From the NCBI RefSeq assembly GCF_001411555.2, contig NC_049904.1, positions 22,333,370-22,397,369 of the forward strand: DNA of 64,000 bases, read 5' to 3'. The translations under genes and the position numbers were made by a program. The DNA is from Juglans regia (Eukaryota; Streptophyta; Magnoliopsida; Fagales; Juglandaceae). The notes under the pieces are model-generated. The model worked only from the letters and a program-made list of their open reading frames with translations. It made no database searches and was not told the origin of the DNA. This document shows positions 12,016-23,404 of this stretch, piece after piece (the first letter of the stretch is position 1; every line of letters begins with the position of its first letter).

Positions 12016-14210
12016 TATGGGACTCTTCATGTCGGCCGGATTTTTTCCAGTTTGGTCTGAAATCTAGGTAACCGGTTCACTTGAGAGGTTATCGACTTAG
12101 ATTTTATTCGGTCCTAAGACTGTTTATCCGGGTTCCGGCCAGGAAACCCGGGTATACCGGGACCGAAACTCGAGTTTCAAACTCGGGCCGGAACCCGGAC
12201 CGGTTCAGACTCAGGCCGAAACCTGGGTGAATTTGGATTTTTGAAACTCGGAAATCCGAGTTTCGAGTTATACCTGATTTTTTTTTTAATTTATTTTTAA
12301 CACTAAAGGTTCATATTTAATGTTTTTTACTAAAGGTTCATACTTAAGGTTCATACCCGAAAGTTTTTTCAAGAAAAATCTGTTTGAAAGCACAACTCTT
12401 TTTATGCAGAAGCCTATATTTATTTAAAAAATTTCAAACCATAATTATTTTTTATATAAAAGCCTTTATTTTATTAAAAACAATTCTAAGAAGTCAAGTT
12501 GGAACGCATAATATTTGTCTTCTAAATACTAAATGCATAAATTCATCAATGCATGCATCACAATGCAATCCAATACATATTACATTATTTATTATTTATA
12601 CATTAGATTACAAAATACAAAATTACAATATATGAATTATAAAATCAATAGCATGTCCATCATTGATTTAATCTCCACACCAAATAGCAAACTTTAAGTA
12701 ATTGGACTGAAACAGATCCTGCAAAAAACAAAAAGTTTTGAACAACGATTATATATAAGGATTAAGACAAATTCTACTTATTAAATTAAAGATTAAAATG
12801 AGAACAAAATCAGTTTTGCTCGATCCTTCTATACAAAGATAAAAACTGTGAGTTAATAACATCATACCCTGAAAATGAAAGCTTAATTATGAGATTTCTT
12901 TATTGAAAATAACAAAACCTGACTGAAGAGCTAATAGTAAAATCTAGGCATTACCTAATTTACCAAATCAGTGAAAAGATCAATCCAAGTCATGTTCATC
13001 ATGGATTCTCATTTTTTTCTCCAAATACACCCACACTAACAAATATTTTGTAGAGTTTTCATTCAAATAGATATCCCTAGACAACCACTTCTCTTAGCAA
13101 AATTAATAAACAAGAACCTAAAACAGAGTTTTGATATCCCACCACAATAGATTAGGTTCGATCATTATATAATAAAGTTGTCATGAGAGCCACCTTGAAT
13201 AGAAATTTTTTATATCTTTATTTTGGAGGTTTACCATTATCTTGAATTCTCATGTTAGACCTTATGAAGTCCATTGAAAAACAGACAAGTTTAGAAACTT
13301 TCAAACAACCATATCCAATGGTCATCTATATTCAAAACTATATATGTTTTACTAAACAGAAGCCATACTTCTGAAACATACTCAACATATTTCTGAAGCC
13401 AACCCACCTCTCAATAGCCTTAAAACTTCTTGGATTCGATACCCACAACTCTAGCATTTTGCAGCTAAATAGATCTAAACAGATTTGTTATTTATTTTTC
13501 CTTTTATGTACATGGCAACAAACCCAATCTTCAAGTGCGTAGAAAAATGTTTATTTATTTTTCCTTTGTTCAACTAAACAAATCTAACCCATAAAAATGC
13601 TCTTCAAACATCCTCATTAAAACAAATCCAAAATCAATTAAGAGAGAATAAAACCAAGGATGAAGTCGACGACATGAGGATGAAGACGACGCCGCAAACC
13701 CAGACAGAGCACCCAACAATTGTTAGATCTCCCTGATTGCCACCATCATCCACTGGTTTGGGACCCTCTTGCAAATCTGGAAACAAAAAAAAAATAATGT
13801 ATTCAAAATCAAATATTAACGCGAACATTTACCCAAGAGGGTCTCAGAAAACACATCAAAGAGGCCAATTGGGAAAATATTTGCTGAAAGGCCGGCGGTG
13901 AGACAGATTGTGTCATCGTGGACCCATGGTCACTGGTGAGGAGTGAAGAACGGCACACAGTGGCGGCTAGGCGAAGAGAGAGAGAGAGAGAGAGACGGGA
14001 ATGAGACTGGGGTTTGGGTTTTAACCTCGTTTAAACACTGAGTTTTCTTTTTTAAAAACACTCGGGTATCGGCTTTAAAATCTGGGTTCCAGGTTTTAAA
14101 TCCGGTACCTGGCACGGATATATCCGGGATTTGCTATTCGGGTACCGGAACCCGGTTATCCTGATTCAGGACCTGGTCGAAAAAAAGTCCAGCCCAGTTA
14201 AATAGGCCTA
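12016..14210. mobile_element. Degenerate non-autonomous hAT-like element
   Basis: The left end (TATGGGACTCTTCATGTCGG, then CCGGATTTTTTCCAG) resembles the reverse complement of the right end (TAGGCCTATTTAACTGGG, then CTGGACTTTTTTTCG). Both subterminal zones are dense in CCGG/GGGTTCCGG/AACCCGG motifs, as in plant hAT elements. The interior has no transposase; it holds AT-rich sequence and a (GA)n tract near 13975-13995. No matching 8-bp target duplication was found, so it is old or the ends are slightly misplaced. Confidence 0.55.
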
Positions 14211-14577
14211 CTCAATCCAATAACTAGATGCCATTACCCGTCTATTTGCGGGTGTGGATATGGTTACATTATCTAGGCATTGAATTTAAACTTTAAACTC
14301 AGAATATGGTTTAGAATTAAAAAACAAAAAAATGCAAAACAAAAGATACAGGCGAGCTGGCGTGTCCACAAGTCCTTGCCATAGAGAGGAATTTTCAAAC
14401 CTGGAAATCGTCTTCTTGACAGATTTATCTTTGAGAGTTTTCTAACAATGAAGTTACTGGATGATTTACATGTGGTTGAATAATTATAGGGAAAGAAAGG
14501 GAAACATGTGGTTGAGAGAAATGATCTTTACAAGTTTCGGAGGTTAAAAAAAACGGAAAAAAAAAAAAAGAAAAGAA

Positions 14578-14745
14578 ATCCGAGTAGCCATACTTTCGGG
14601 TTCATCCGAGTCTTGGTCCGAGTCATAACTCTGGTTAACATGGTCGGGTATATGTTACTCATTGAATACTTAGGTCTGGGTCCAGAATTATCCGGTAATC
14701 CGAATCCAGATATATCCAAGCACCCGGACTTGGATGAACAATTTT
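14578..14745. repeat. CCGAGT/CCGGG-rich repeat, possible hAT end fragment
   Basis: Reiterated short motifs (TCCGAGT, GGTCCGAGTC, GGTCTGGGTCC, ATCCGGTAATCCGAAT) resemble the subterminal zones of the element at 12.0-14.2 kb. No terminal inverted repeat was found here. The flanking DNA from 14211 to 15110 shows no gene. Confidence 0.4.
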
Positions 14746-15109
14746 AGAACTATATTGACTTTTTTCTAAATGGCTCAAAAAACGTTTCTTAAACTTATCA
14801 TACAACTCCAAAAACCTTGCTTAAACTTACAACATCCCTTGGGTTTTCCGCTTCCAAATCCAGTCCCTAAAGCTAGACTATGTCATGTAATTTCAATACA
14901 TGGACAATACATTACATATGGGACCCATGTTTATATGTCGTAACGCATTCTTTGTTCAACCACTTAGGCAAAGATGACGATGATATAGAAGCCCCAAGCT
15001 TCTGCAAGCACAAGTCACGAGCCACCTTATTTTTTTTAGCTAATACTTTCCTGCACATCCCTTCTTTCCCACGCCTTTAGAAAGTGTTATCCGAACTGCC
15101 CATATCTTC

Positions 15110-15190
15110 ACGGTTATAAAGAATTCTCCTTAATTTGAAGTTTTGAACAAAGAATTGTAGATATCCTTACTATATCCCAATACCAAGAAA
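15110..15190 (+). promoter_or_regulatory. Probable TATA box of the PMEI-like gene
   Basis: TTATAAA at 15114-15120 lies 71 bases before the ATG, a normal distance for a plant promoter with a short leader. Confidence 0.45.
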
Positions 15191-15739
15191 ATGAGGCTTA
15201 CCTTCTCTTACTTCTCCCTCCCTATTTTCTTCCTCTTGTTTTCCACCTTCCATGCCATGAGCACCAACAATCTCATCCCTGAAACTTGCAAGAAATGTGT
15301 GCAGAAAAGCCCGAACCTAACCTACAAATTCTGTGTAACTTCTCTGCAAGCTGCCTCAGGAAGCCACCATGCTGATGATCTTCGTAAGCTTGGCAAGATC
15401 TCAATCAAGTTAATCAAAGACAACGTAACAAACACGAGACATCACATTCAGAAGCTCTTGAAGAACAACAGGTTAGACCCCTTTGTTAGGGCGTGTTTGG
15501 ATGACTGCTTTAGTCTTTACTCGGATGCGATACCAACTCTTGGACAAGCCTTGAAAGATTACAAAACCAAGCACTATGAAAATGTTAACATCGATGTAAG
15601 TTCAATCATCGATGTCTCTACGACTTGTGAAGATGGTTTCAAGGAAAAGAAAGGTGTGGTTTCGCCATTAAAGAAAAGAAACAAGGATACTTTTCAGTTG
15701 TCTGCTCTATCGCTTTCGATTATTAATATTCTAAACTGA
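15191..15739 (+). CDS. Pectinesterase/invertase inhibitor-domain protein, secreted, 182 aa
   Basis: This is a plant PMEI/invertase-inhibitor domain protein, secreted to the cell wall or vacuole, where such proteins block pectin methylesterase or acid invertase. Residues 1 to about 22 are a strongly hydrophobic signal peptide. The mature domain has the diagnostic early cysteines C33, C36 and C48 (ETCKKCVQKSPNLTYKFC) and the later C102, C106 and C146 (RACLDDCFSLYSDAIPTL, TTCEDGF). The spacing fits the four-helix fold with two disulfides. DDCFxLYSDAI and TTCEDGFKEKKGVVSPL match the 'putative invertase inhibitor' subgroup related to the plane-tree allergen Pla a 1. There is no intron and the length is normal. 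Whether the target is invertase or pectinesterase cannot be read from sequence. Confidence 0.92.
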   Translation: MRLTFSYFSLPIFFLLFSTFHAMSTNNLIPETCKKCVQKSPNLTYKFCVTSLQAASGSHHADDLRKLGKISIKLIKDNVTNTRHHIQKLLKNNRLDPFVRACLDDCFSLYSDAIPTLGQALKDYKTKHYENVNIDVSSIIDVSTTCEDGFKEKKGVVSPLKKRNKDTFQLSALSLSIINILN

Positions 15740-16542
15740 TCATCATCCCACGTCGGAGATCAGGTCTAGCTGCTGCTTGTCTTTATTCACTATTTTGTAC
15801 TTGTCGTTTAGTTTCTTATGATCTGTACGTATTCTCTTCCATATTCTTTAAATTAGCAGTTTACATGTTCTGTTGTTGGGGTGCTATGGTTCATAAGGGT
15901 GACATATATTGTCGTCATGTTAATTGCCATTAACAAAGTCACTCATGATTGATGCTTTGTCTTTGCGCAATGGGCTTGGATGCCGAACACTGCTATAAAG
16001 TATAGTCCATCTCTAACGTATTGGGATTTATGCTAGCAAATAGAAATAATTTAGATTATGATAAGCTTGAAATGCAGGTACGTATTCAATGGTTCAATCC
16101 GACTACACAGGTTAGTTTACAATCACGCCCTGCCCTTGGAACCACTTCTAAGATTCGATGTGGTCTGATAATTGGTTACTGTGCGGAAAGACAAAGACTG
16201 CTAGAGTTTTAATTGGGATCAAGCCCCAAGATACCCTTATCAAAAGAAAAAGAACAAACATAGAAAGTAAGAAGCTTAGGCATGTCATGTGAAGAACACA
16301 ACCGTTCAGATATTTGAGGGCAGTAAAACAAATTATTACTGTTTAATGAACAGTCGAAAGCCATGTCTGAAAAGGCTCCTTTTTTTTTTTCTCAAATAGA
16401 TTTCGAATTATTTTCCACCACGAATCTGGGGATCACCTCTCTACAAACATCCAAGACTCAAGTACACAAAACAAAGACGGAAAAGATTACTGTTCCACAA
16501 GCAGTTAAATGAGAAAAACGAGATCCGAAAGATTATACTAAA
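15740..16542. other. Intergenic DNA, nothing recognised
   Basis: This is the space between the 3' ends of the PMEI-like gene and the mitochondrial ACP gene, which converge here. It should hold both 3' UTRs. No repeat or RNA gene was recognised. Confidence 0.5.
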
Positions 16543-19500
16543 TTAACCAGCCATTGGGTGGTTGGAGATGTATTCAATTGCAAGATCACAGGAGTCAATT
16601 TTATCGGCTTCCTTGTCCGGAATCTCCAGCTTGAACTCCTCTTCAAGAGCCATTACAATCTCCACATTGTCCAAGCTATCCAAGCCCAAATCATTCTGGA
16701 AATGCACATCAGGAGTCACCTGCAGATGCATCCAAAATTGTAATCCAATAACATATTTTCCGTGATATTGTGCCTAATTTACTAGGAGAACAGAGGATAA
16801 AACCGTTACTAATGAAATAGACACCCTAAATTACTATATATGCATTAAAAGAAAAAAGAAGGCTAATAGATTCAAAATGTTAAATAGGGGATGATAAATA
16901 CTGCAAAGGGAAACTAAGGCCTAGTTTGGTTTCACAAACCTTTTAAGCTATCTCATCACATCTCATCTCATCTTAACATCTAAACACCATTCAAATACAA
17001 ACATCTTTCATTTTCAAATTTTCAAAATTTCAACTTTTCATCACAAATTTTCAAACGTTTTCCTAAACTTCCAAATAAAACATAAAAAACAATTCAATTT
17101 TTTCAAATCTCAAAACAAAAATTATATTAACAAATTATATTCTAACCCTCTTTTAACTTTATAATTTTTTTATTCAACTTTTTCTCTCTCCTTTCCCAAA
17201 CACCATAAAAATCTTAACCCAAATCATTTTACTATTATTCACAAATTATCTCACTACCATTCATAAATTTCTCATCTCATCTGTATAACCAAACGAGTCC
17301 TAAACGAAAAACGCATCAAAATTGAGAAAGGAAAGATAAAAAATAGAGGGCTCAGATTTGACAGAAGGGCATCAGTTGACTCTTCAAAACTTTAGATGAT
17401 ATAACCTTCTTAAGAAAAGACTCTGCTAAAGAAATCAACAAGGGGATATTTTGACAACCATCAGTGATGTTTACAAATTGAAAGCCTAAAGAAAATCACC
17501 ATAAAATTTACAATATAAATTTACCGGTATTAGCTTTTGAAACCCACTTAACAATTTATTGACTAAATGGCAGTTTCATCAGATGCTAGGGGAAACAAGC
17601 AACTCATCTCAAAATGCTATATTTCAGACAAAAAGCAAATCCAAACCTCAGATGCTAAATATATCAGTGGAACAGTGGACAAACCAAAAACCCAAATTCA
17701 ATATAACTTCCAAACCCATATTGTGAGATTTACACAGAACTTCACAAATCAATGGCACTGTGCGGGATAAAATGACAAACAAATCCCTAGGGGCTGGCTC
17801 AAGTGGTAAATGCGTCACTCTTGTGGTATGCTACCTCCAAGGTCCAAGGTTTGAATCCCACTGAGTGCAAACAATCTCTAGGAGCTATCGGACTGAGGGA
17901 TTTTTCCCTTGAATTACCCTAGGTGCACTTGCGAAAAACTCCTTGCCAAAGCCCTGCACCCTCAGGATTAGTCAAGATGTTGTTCCCGAACACCCGGTGC
18001 CAATAAAAAAAGAAATTACAAACAAAATGAAGTGCAAAAAGCATAACTTCATACAGACAGAAAAATAAAGGTTTGGGGTGGTGGTTGAGGTGTGGGACAG
18101 GGCAATGTCACATAATTCAAAATAGTAATTGGGTGAAAATCAGGTTCCATGAGATCCAAGAAATGTTTTTCCCAACTTGGACAGGGTGTGGAAGCCAAGA
18201 CCCTGTGGCTTACTTTCCTTGCAACTATAGGGCCATGGAAGCTAGGACAGAGGATCAGATGCTTACGAACTTCTTCAATATCTAATTGGCAACTACTCAA
18301 CCAAGCAGTTAGTATAGAGGTTTTACCCCTCTCTCCATTGTTTTTAAGCTTTTCAACTGAAGGACGTTCTGAGATGACAAGATTAAAACACAGAAACACC
18401 CAGTAACCAAATAGTGAAAGAATCCTTTGGTCTGAGTGTATATTGAAGATTTGGAAAAGTGTGCATTTTTCTAGGCAAATATAGCTCTTTTACTTAACTA
18501 CTGCGTAAACATATTTACAAGCAAAAAGTAAGATATGATTATATGAATTAAGGCTGCGATCATGAAATGAAGCGCAATAACAAAAGAGAGGGAGATAAGC
18601 TATAAAGACAATTTATCCAATTAATTAAGGAGAGAAGTAGCATGACAGTCAATAAGACCGAAGAAGCCAAGAAGAATAATATTCTGTTGGGATTCATTCT
18701 ATTAACATGTGGAGAGAAACCTGATGCTGATGCTAAACAAAATTGTTAACTCTCTGCAAAATTGTACTTTTCGAGTGCAAATATCAGACTGGACGATACA
18801 GCTTTCCACAAAGAAAATCAGAATTTTACTGGAATTTGGGTTAATTACTGCAATAACATTTCTTAACTGTATAAAAAGTTGAGTTCTGCATATTGTTCCG
18901 AACAAAGAATCACTGCCCATTATTGAAAAGTAACCGCTTAATTGTTTAGTACGAACCTTGCATTGTCAAATATAAGAACAGAGCACATTGAGACTAGCTC
19001 TTTAAATCTATCAAGAAATGGTTTTGGCAAAGAAAAGCCTAACTGAACAATCACAAAAAGTATTTACACTTTTAAGAAGATCTTAGACGGATCAATTAAA
19101 CCATAATAGCCGTATTAGGCTCAGTCAAGCAGCAGTATCACTTCATATGGCTCAAAATTTTATTTCCACTTACCTTTCACCACATTCCCTCAGCAACAAA
19201 ACGGATACTTTCTCCACGAAAGATACTATCTATTAGCAAAACATTAAACCTAACCGAGAAAGATTTCAGCTCGCTCAACGCAACTGAAAGAATAAATCAT
19301 GAAGAGGTGAGCAAATTATGCTCGGTCATCTCACTCGTCGTATTTTCTAAGGAAACAAACAGTTATTTTACTAGAAAAGCAGATAAGAAGTGGGGATCGA
19401 AGAGGGATGAGGGAAAGACAGACCTTGGAGGGATCGACTTTGGGGAAGCTCTTGACAACGGAGAGTACTCTGTCGATGACCTCCTCTTTGGTCAGATGAT

Positions 19501-19630
19501 CGTCGCCGTGAGACGAAAGGAACCGGAGGGAACCACCGTACGGTACAGGTCGCTTAAGTCTCAGTCCGATTAGGGTTAGGGTTTGGACCGGAACTCGGAC
19601 GTGGCGAAGTATGGCTGCCCTCAATGCCAT
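16543..19630 (-). CDS. Mitochondrial acyl carrier protein, 2 exons, 127 aa
   Basis: It carries growing acyl chains on a 4'-phosphopantetheine arm in mitochondrial fatty-acid (lipoate precursor) synthesis; ACPs of this type are also complex I subunits. Exon 1 is 19630-19424 and exon 2 is 16719-16543, with a GT-AG phase-0 intron of 2.7 kb. The joined frame is 128 codons with the stop. Residues 1 to about 38 are Arg-rich and lack acids ([18 protein letters not shown]), a mitochondrial presequence. The ACP fold runs from [19 protein letters not shown] to the C terminus. The carrier motif [20 protein letters not shown] places the modified serine at S84. I chose this ATG over one 20 codons upstream, because that extension is encoded by a GA microsatellite. 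The large intron holds a MITE and a SINE. Confidence 0.93.
16918..17300. repeat. Tourist-like MITE, long form, with TAA target duplication
   Basis: It lies in the intron of the mitochondrial ACP gene. The left end is GGCCTAGTTTGGTTTCAC and the right end is AACCAAACGAGTCC, which are imperfect terminal inverted repeats. TAA flanks both sides (16915-16917 and 17301-17303). A 3-bp TAA/TTA duplication is the hallmark of PIF/Harbinger (Tourist) elements. It has no coding capacity. Confidence 0.85.
17784..18017 (+). mobile_element. tRNA-derived SINE with 9-bp target duplication, in the ACP intron
   Basis: A-box TGGCTCAAGTGG is at 17795-17806 and B-box GGTTTGAATCCC at 17848-17859, at the spacing of a tRNA-derived pol III promoter. 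The element ends GGTGCCAATAAAAAAAG. ACAAACAAA occurs directly before (17775-17783) and after (18018-18026) as a perfect target duplication. It is antisense to the host gene. Confidence 0.85.
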
Positions 19631-22600
19631 CTCTCTCTCTCTCTCTCTCACGGGAGTGAAACAAAATAGTAAAAGGGCAGAGCACGTCAAATGACGTGAG
19701 AATATTTTAATTTATCTTATTTAATTATTATAATTTTTTTATTTTTTTTAATTATAATTTTTTTAAATTTTAACATAAAATATCGTAAAAAAAAATCTTC
19801 ATTGAAGCCACTATTAGCTGCAACCATCGCACACATGACTTGTAGATCGGATTCACTAAGACATTGAACCGGTTTGAGGCGTTCCGTCTCTCAGCCCTCA
19901 TTCCCATTTGCCATTTCGCCCCAAGCCCTCAAAACCCCCCCCCCCCTCCCCCCCGGCCCGAATCTTGGCCATCGAAGCAAGGTCGTCCTCTAGACTTGTC
20001 GGCCTGCCTCTGCCCATCGCCGCCCAGCCTTTTTCCCCACGGTCCATTTTGAACAAGAGGGAGGAGTTCACAGGGACCACTCGTCACCTAGATCCCGCAA
20101 TGCCCTCCCTTCACCAATGCCACCGCTCGACGCACATTGAGTCGTCGCCGTCCCTCTCGTCGCCCAGCACCTATGACTCCTATCTCTATTTCGCCTCCCA
20201 TCTGCTCAGCAACAAGAGGTAACTCCACTTTATTAAGTTATTTGTACTGAGAGTGGTAAAGTTTGGGGCAAATTTAATCTTTCGGAGATGGGTATTGGGC
20301 TTAGGGTATGAAGATATAGAACTCCATTTATGAGTATTGATGAAAATATTAATGAGTTTCATGCTTTCTTGAAATTAATGGTTGCTAGTGATGATCTCTG
20401 TTGGTTTGAAGTCTCGGTTAGCACATTATTTGTAAGTTGTTGATGACTCGAGTGTTTGGGTAACAACTGGTTGAGTACTTGATATTGGCGGTGCAACTAG
20501 AAATCCTAAACAACTATCTCGTCTGAGTGCTCTCTACCAATTGCATACCGTAGTTTGTTGGGTGGCTTACAGAGTACTTACACTACTTTGGATTGGTTGA
20601 TCTTAATCTCTTCTCATGGCTTAAAAATAAGAAGGGGGAAAAGAAATGAAATTTGTTGTACAGATATAGATATAGACACATATAGGTTGTACATAATGCT
20701 TGTAATTGTCCATTTAGAAATTTTTTCAGTTGTATGATTAATGCTTGTAAATGCACATGTAGGTTGTACATAAAAATGGAAGTGGCATGCACTGGTATCT
20801 TGCATATTTCTACATATTCATGAGTTTGGATTATTGGTGAATAATCCAAGCTATATATACATATGAGTTGCACGATAATGTATAGTAGTTGGGCGGGCTA
20901 TACATATTATGAAAAACAACTTATGGGCAAGTTTGTCTTCTACTTGCATGGAGTGAAAGTATCAATACTTTCTTTAATAACAATTCAAAGATCAGGACTT
21001 TGAAGACATGAACATGCTTTTAGATGGAAGCTGGAAAATGAAAACCATTTGGAGAGATTATTTTTTCTTTATTTCACACCAAAATTAATTCCTTGCATAA
21101 GCTAGCTAGTCTTTACAAAATGGCTCATATCTCTTTTTTTACAAGCATATTCTAACCATCCTAGAATTCTGGTTTAGGATGAATTAACCAAGAAGAAAAA
21201 TAAATGGAAAAAGTTGATGTAGAAGAAAGTATAATTTTTCAAAAAAAAAAAAAAAAAAACACTAAACAAGAAAAACCTTCTTTCCCTCACTTGAACTTGG
21301 TTGGTGTGATCTCCGTCCTTACATGCAGTTCCATATGAATAATGAAAATAGGTTAAGAAACCTCAAGCTGTCGGGTTTTTTTTCAAATCTTGTACTTTCT
21401 ATATATCATTTTTTCATGTGTGAAATGATTTTGTAACTATATTCTGATAGTCTTTCTTTTGATGGTTTTTGTTCCTCTATTGAAAGATTGTGGTTATCCG
21501 GTAGCTTGGATTGGATAATCTGCATTTGGCTGGTTGATTTTGCTTTTTTGCAAGAAAAGTAAAATATCAACAATGCCTTTTGATTCTGGGGTAAAGTATT
21601 ACTTGGATGTGTTGTAGTTGTCAAACATTTAATTTTTTTTTTATTTTTTTTTATCTGTAGCTAGTAATGCCTCATAACTTTGTAACTCAAGTGTAGCAGT
21701 CAACAATAGCAGATGGGACTAGAAGGGCACGGCAATGAGTGGACTATAGCCATTGGGTGCTGTAACTCAAGTGTAGTAGTCAACAATAGCCGTGTGGACT
21801 CAAGTATAGCAGTCATTAAATTTATTGTAACTTAAGTGAAACTCTTTTAAATTTATTGCACACTTGTAATTGCACACTTCTTAAATTTATTGGTCCTGCA
21901 TTATTTTGTCTAGTTTACTAAATTTTAGTTTATTTTTGGTGGTTAGTGTATTTTTTGGCAGAGTTTGGTTCTAATTTTAGACAGATTACCCTATGATTTT
22001 GGAAAGATTACGATATAATTTTGGACAGATATTGTTATCATTACTATCACACTCAACAGAGTGCAATGTAAACAATTACATTATAAAACTTTTTTGTAAG
22101 AAACATTCAAAGTTACATTCCAAAATGTCTTACAAATATTACAACATTTCAAAAAGACGTTAACTAAATGAACACTACAAATGACCTAACATCCATATCT
22201 TAGCACTTACTGACATACATTATTATTTTTCGAATATAAAATAATGAAAAATTATATACATAAGTCTCACACTCCTGCACACCACTTAAAAGTATGTGAA
22301 TTTATTCTTTTATCCTCATGTTTCATAAAATATGAAATATGAAATATGATGATAAAAGAGTAAAATTACATATTTTTTAAGTGGCGTGCAGAGTGTGAGG
22401 CTTACGTGTAGCATAACTCTAAAATAATTACAGCACAAATCACAACAAAATAATATACAATCTAGCTTCGTCTTGAACTTCTTTGCAACTGTCCAATCAT
22501 GCAAAGGAGCATAATTTGCACCGTCCTATTCCAATTTGTTTAATCTGCATCCGATCTAAAGAGGCCCTGAAAATAGTTCATCAAAATTTGTTAGCATAAG

Positions 22601-23028
22601 ATAGTAGAGCAATTTACATTCATTGTTGTCCACTCTAGGGGAAAATTGTAAAAGGACAAGATATAATCAATAGAACAACAAAATGTACTTGCAAGCATTC
22701 ACGAACTAATTACAAATACAGAACATTTCAGATTTCAGAGTCCTTTGATTTCACAAGATTACAAAAAAGTCTAACTAATTACGAGTAAATGCTTCAAGTT
22801 CGTGCAGATGAGACATTTTCTCATTTGTCTTTCTTATAAATTATTCCCATTTGTGGAAGCATAGTTCACTTACGTGTTTCAATGTTAATTACAAATCTGA
22901 ATTGTTTACCCATATAGTTACCATAAAAAAGATAAATATTAAGTTCTCCATCATCTAGGTACAGTATTATAATTAATCTATAGTGCAGCAGTAATAAATA
23001 AATAATTGAAATTCACTAGTAACAGATT
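19631..23028. other. Gene-poor intergenic stretch
   Basis: It starts with the (CT)n leader of the ACP gene (19632-19649). A GC-rich patch at 19900-20222 contains a long C-tract (about 19936-19955) and an open frame ending at a possible splice donor (AAGAG|GTAACT near 20219); it could be an exon relic but I recognise no family. A 30-bp direct repeat (TGTAACTCAAGTGTAGCAGT and following bases) lies at 21681-21710 and 21761-21790 with one mismatch. A foldback MITE is at about 22249-22420. No intact gene was seen. Confidence 0.45.
22249..22420. repeat. Foldback MITE with long inverted arms
   Basis: The left arm (about 22251-22326, containing AAGTCTCACACTCCTGCAC and CCACTTAAAA) matches the reverse complement of the right arm (about 22343-22420, read as AAGCCTCACACTCTGCAC and CCACTTAAAA). 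The arms cover almost the whole element with a short loop around 22330-22342. A transcript would form a long hairpin. Confidence 0.75.
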
Positions 23029-23404
23029 CTGAAGTATAACATTTTTTTTTTGATAAGTAAAGATATAAACTTTATTGATGTGAATGAAATAGGCATATAC
23101 CTAGTACACAGGAAGTATACAGTTGAACACCTAGATACATTCTAAGAGCGTTAACCTAAAGATAGGAATTCATGTATATCATCCCCATTTAATACAATAA
23201 CTGAAAACCAAAGCAATAAAGTGTGCAGAAAATAATTCTTCAGCTCCATCATTGTTCTTTCTTTGTCTTCGAAGCAGCGCATATTCCTTTCCGTCCAAAT
23301 ACACCACATAATACACAACGGAATCATTCTCCAAACTGCTGCCACTTGATGACTGCCCTGCAGTTTTCTCCAACAACCCATCAGCTCCACCACTCGCCTA
23401 GGCA

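Noticed and set aside
19908..20222. Pro-rich frame with a possible splice donor
   Set aside because: It crosses a C-tract, has no recognisable family and I could not find a following exon. It is mentioned only as a possible relic.
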